This document shows, one piece after another, positions 61,892 to 64,000 of a DNA stretch of 64,000 nt. The position numbers and the translations under genes were made by a program. The DNA comes from Clostridium sp. N3C (GTDB lineage Bacteria; Bacillota; Clostridia; Clostridiales; Clostridiaceae): the NCBI RefSeq assembly GCF_900095445.1, contig NZ_FMJL01000016.1, positions 1 to 64,000 of the forward strand, read 5' to 3'. How positions within the stretch are numbered: the stretch's first letter is position 1; the number at the start of each line of letters is the position of its first letter. The notes beneath the pieces are model-generated. The model searched no databases. It was not told the origin of the DNA and saw only the letters and a list, made by a program, of their open reading frames with translations.

Positions 61892-63799
61892 ATGAGTAAG
61901 GAAATTAATAAATCTCTTAAAACCTTCGATTATGAAGCTTTTATAGGAGGACAAAACTTCAATTGTTATGATCATTTTGGTTGTCATTTAGTAACTGAAG
62001 ATGAAGTGCAAGGGGCAAGATTTACCCTTTGGGCACCAGCAGCAAAAGAGGTTAGAGTAGTAGGTAGTTTTAATTATTGGGATGGAGAAAATAGCCTTAT
62101 GGAAAAGGACGACAATGGAGTTTGGAGCCTTTTTGTAGAAGGAGTAAGAGAGGGTGACTACTATATGTATGACATCCTCGGATTCGAAGGCGAGAGAGTT
62201 TTAAAAGCAGATCCTTATGGATTTTACAGTCAGCTTCGTCCTGGAAAGGCATCTGTTGTAATTAACTTAGATAAGTTCCATTGGACAGATGATAAATGGT
62301 TAAAGGAAAGAGCAAAAAAGAATTTGTATAAAAGTCCAATAAATATCTATGAAGTTCATGCAGGATCTTGGAAGCTTCAAGCTGAGGGTAAGTTTTATAA
62401 TTTTAGAGAATTAGCTGACCATTTAGTAAGGTATGTAAAAGATATGGGATATACTCATATTGAGCTAATGCCTATAACAGAACATCCTTTAGATGAATCT
62501 TGGGGATATCAGACTATAGGTTACTATGCTCTAACAAGTCGTTATGGAACTCCAGAAGACTTTATGTACTTTGTAAACACCTGCCATGAAAAGGGCATAG
62601 GAGTTATAATGGATTGGGTACCAGGTCATTACTGTAAAGATAAACATGGACTATATAAGTTCGATGGAACCTATTTATACGAAAGTTTAGATGCAGTAAA
62701 GAGAGAAAATTATGACTGGGGAACCGCCAACTTTGATTTTGGTAAGGGGCATGTACATAGTTTCTTGATTTCTAATGTATTATTTTGGCTAAAAAAATAT
62801 CACATAGATGGTATTAGAATTGACGCCGTTGCTAATATGATGTACTTAAATTATGGAATGAAGCAGGGAATGAACATAAAAAATGCCTATGGCGGACATG
62901 AGAATCTAGATGCTATAGAATTCCTTAGAAAACTTAATGAAGTAGTATTTAGTGAGATTGAAAATCCTCTTATGATGGCAGAGGATTCCTCTATTAGAGC
63001 TATGGTTACTGCACCTACTTATTTAGGTGGCATAGGTTTTAATTATAAGTGGAATATGGGTTGGATGAACAGTGTGTTAAATTACGTAAAAAAGGATCCA
63101 ATCTACAGAAAGTGGCATCATGATAATATAACCTATACCATGACTTATACCTATACAGAGAATTTCCTTCTTCCTCTTTCTCACGATGAAGTAGTTCATG
63201 GTAAAGGCTCCATCATAAACAAAATGAGTGGAGATTACTGGCAGAAGTTTGCTGGTTCCAGATTGCTGTTTGGCTACATGATGGGTCACCCTGGTAAAAA
63301 GCTCTTATTTATGGGTGGAGAGTTTGGACAATTCTCTGAATGGAATTGTAAGAAGGAATTGGATTGGATGTTATTACAGTACCCAGCTCATCATCAGCTA
63401 CATCACTATTGTAGAGATCTAAATCACCTATATATGAAGGAGAAGGCTTTATGGGAGCTTGACCATGATCCAAAGGGCTTCACTTGGTTGGATTATGAAA
63501 ATGCTGATCAGAGTATAATTGCCTTTATGAGAAAGGACGAGGATGGCGACTATATAATTCTATTATGCAACTTTACTCCTGTGGTATATTATGATTATAA
63601 AATCGGTGTGCCAGAGTTAACGGAGTATAAGGAGATCTTTAATAGTGATGATTATAAATACGGTGGTTCTGGCCAGGTTGTGGAAGATGTACTACAAGCC
63701 TTTGATGAAGAGTGGAAGGGACAGCCTTATCATATAAAAACTAAGGTGCCTCCATTGGCCTTTGTAGCTATAAAAGCTGTAGCCAAAGATAAAGAATAA
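61892..63799 (+). CDS. glgB: 1,4-alpha-glucan branching enzyme
   Basis: 635 residues. The N-terminal CBM48 (about 35-125) has FTLWAPAAKEVRVVGSFNYW. The GH13 barrel follows with EVHAGSWK, HIELMPITEHPLDESWGYQT, nucleophile Asp in IDGIRIDAVANMMYL (about 309), acid Glu in MMAEDSSIRAM (about 362) and LSHDEVVHGKGS (about 429). The C-terminal beta domain is complete. It makes alpha-1,6 branches in glycogen (granulose in Clostridia). It lacks the other glg genes here and is cotranscribed with tadA. Confidence 0.95.
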   Translation: MSKEINKSLKTFDYEAFIGGQNFNCYDHFGCHLVTEDEVQGARFTLWAPAAKEVRVVGSFNYWDGENSLMEKDDNGVWSLFVEGVREGDYYMYDILGFEGERVLKADPYGFYSQLRPGKASVVINLDKFHWTDDKWLKERAKKNLYKSPINIYEVHAGSWKLQAEGKFYNFRELADHLVRYVKDMGYTHIELMPITEHPLDESWGYQTIGYYALTSRYGTPEDFMYFVNTCHEKGIGVIMDWVPGHYCKDKHGLYKFDGTYLYESLDAVKRENYDWGTANFDFGKGHVHSFLISNVLFWLKKYHIDGIRIDAVANMMYLNYGMKQGMNIKNAYGGHENLDAIEFLRKLNEVVFSEIENPLMMAEDSSIRAMVTAPTYLGGIGFNYKWNMGWMNSVLNYVKKDPIYRKWHHDNITYTMTYTYTENFLLPLSHDEVVHGKGSIINKMSGDYWQKFAGSRLLFGYMMGHPGKKLLFMGGEFGQFSEWNCKKELDWMLLQYPAHHQLHHYCRDLNHLYMKEKALWELDHDPKGFTWLDYENADQSIIAFMRKDEDGDYIILLCNFTPVVYYDYKIGVPELTEYKEIFNSDDYKYGGSGQVVEDVLQAFDEEWKGQPYHIKTKVPPLAFVAIKAVAKDKE

Positions 63800-63854
63800 A
63801 TTAGTAATTAAAAACAGATGAAATTTGATTATTATTTTCATGTAACATATAAGT

Positions 63855-63893
63855 AAAGCTTGTTCTTATGAAAAATAAGAACAAGCTTTATTC
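63855..63893 (+). terminator. Terminator after glgB
   Basis: A perfect 14-bp stem AAAGCTTGTTCTTA and its complement around a 7-base loop, followed by ATTCAATT. The T-run is weak. It may also serve the minus-strand gene at the window edge. Confidence 0.75.
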
Positions 63894-63955
63894 AATTTCT
63901 ATAGCTTTTAAGAATAAATGACCATTATAATGACCTGTTTTATTAAGAGCCCTTT

Positions 63956-64000
63956 TTAATAGTACTTGCTGTAATCCTTATTAAATTTTACATATTGAAT
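63956..64000 (-). CDS. Possible C-terminal end of a gene running off the window
   Basis: The minus strand reads IQYVKFNKDYSKYY followed by TAA, open to the window edge. It is too short to identify. It would end near the glgB terminator hairpin. Confidence 0.25.
   Translation of the reverse strand: MQYVKFNKDYSKYY

Noticed and set aside
1..64000. CRISPR arrays, insertion sequences, prophage modules
   Set aside because: I found no regularly spaced repeats, no intact transposase or integrase, and no phage structural genes.

Overview
The window reads as ordinary chromosome from a strictly anaerobic, endospore-forming, AT-rich Firmicute, most likely a Clostridium-type Clostridiaceae. The reasons are the low GC, strong AGGAGG-type ribosome sites, the [FeFe]-hydrogenase maturase HydG, a THF riboswitch in front of a FolT-type ECF transporter, DUF4250 and DUF4489 proteins, orphan sensor kinases, and a CIRCE-controlled htpG. 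I see no insertion sequence, CRISPR array, prophage or replication origin.

Layout. 0-10 kb: DUF2161 nuclease-like protein, MccF-like peptidase, THF riboswitch plus folT, ribonuclease Z, a DUF2975/HTH pair, a fluoride riboswitch driving a CLC-F fluoride exporter, a DUF1877 protein with an apparent ATT start, and a patch of gene remnants. 10-17.7 kb: membrane protein, sbcDC, orphan histidine kinase, tRNA-Arg(ACG). 17.8-32 kb is accessory DNA: an unknown protein, a GNAT enzyme, then a tightly overlapping eight-gene cassette (19.58-27.61 kb) with two membrane proteins, a ClpB-like AAA+ protein, a PP2C phosphatase, a Ser/Thr kinase, a coiled-coil protein, a zinc-ribbon protein and a radical-SAM activase. 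After it come a broken ABC transporter, a ParB-like protein and an autolysin-like enzyme. 32-40 kb: metal homeostasis (MntR, ZupT, YibE/F, CDF), a 5'-nucleotidase and Nnr. 40-52 kb: a second orphan histidine kinase, hydG, htpG, a probable spore-envelope locus with DUF4489 and two related beta-rich proteins, an ArsC/Spx protein, and an L,D-transpeptidase. 52-64 kb: psd, icd, aarF/UbiB, an oxaloacetate decarboxylase alpha chain, tRNA-Arg(CCT), a GNAT pseudogene, a Gfo/Idh/MocA enzyme, and a compact operon of an NAGPA-like glycosidase, tadA and glgB.

The most interesting item is the 19.58-27.61 kb cassette. It pairs a reversible phosphorylation module (kinase, phosphatase, a possible half-FHA reader) with a two-domain AAA+ remodelling ATPase, two membrane proteins and a NrdG-like radical-SAM protein. 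I cannot assign this gene set to a system I know by name. In this strain it looks damaged: the first gene has no start codon and the coiled-coil gene carries an in-frame TAA. The adjacent ABC transporter is also broken, and four genes across the window carry single in-frame stops.
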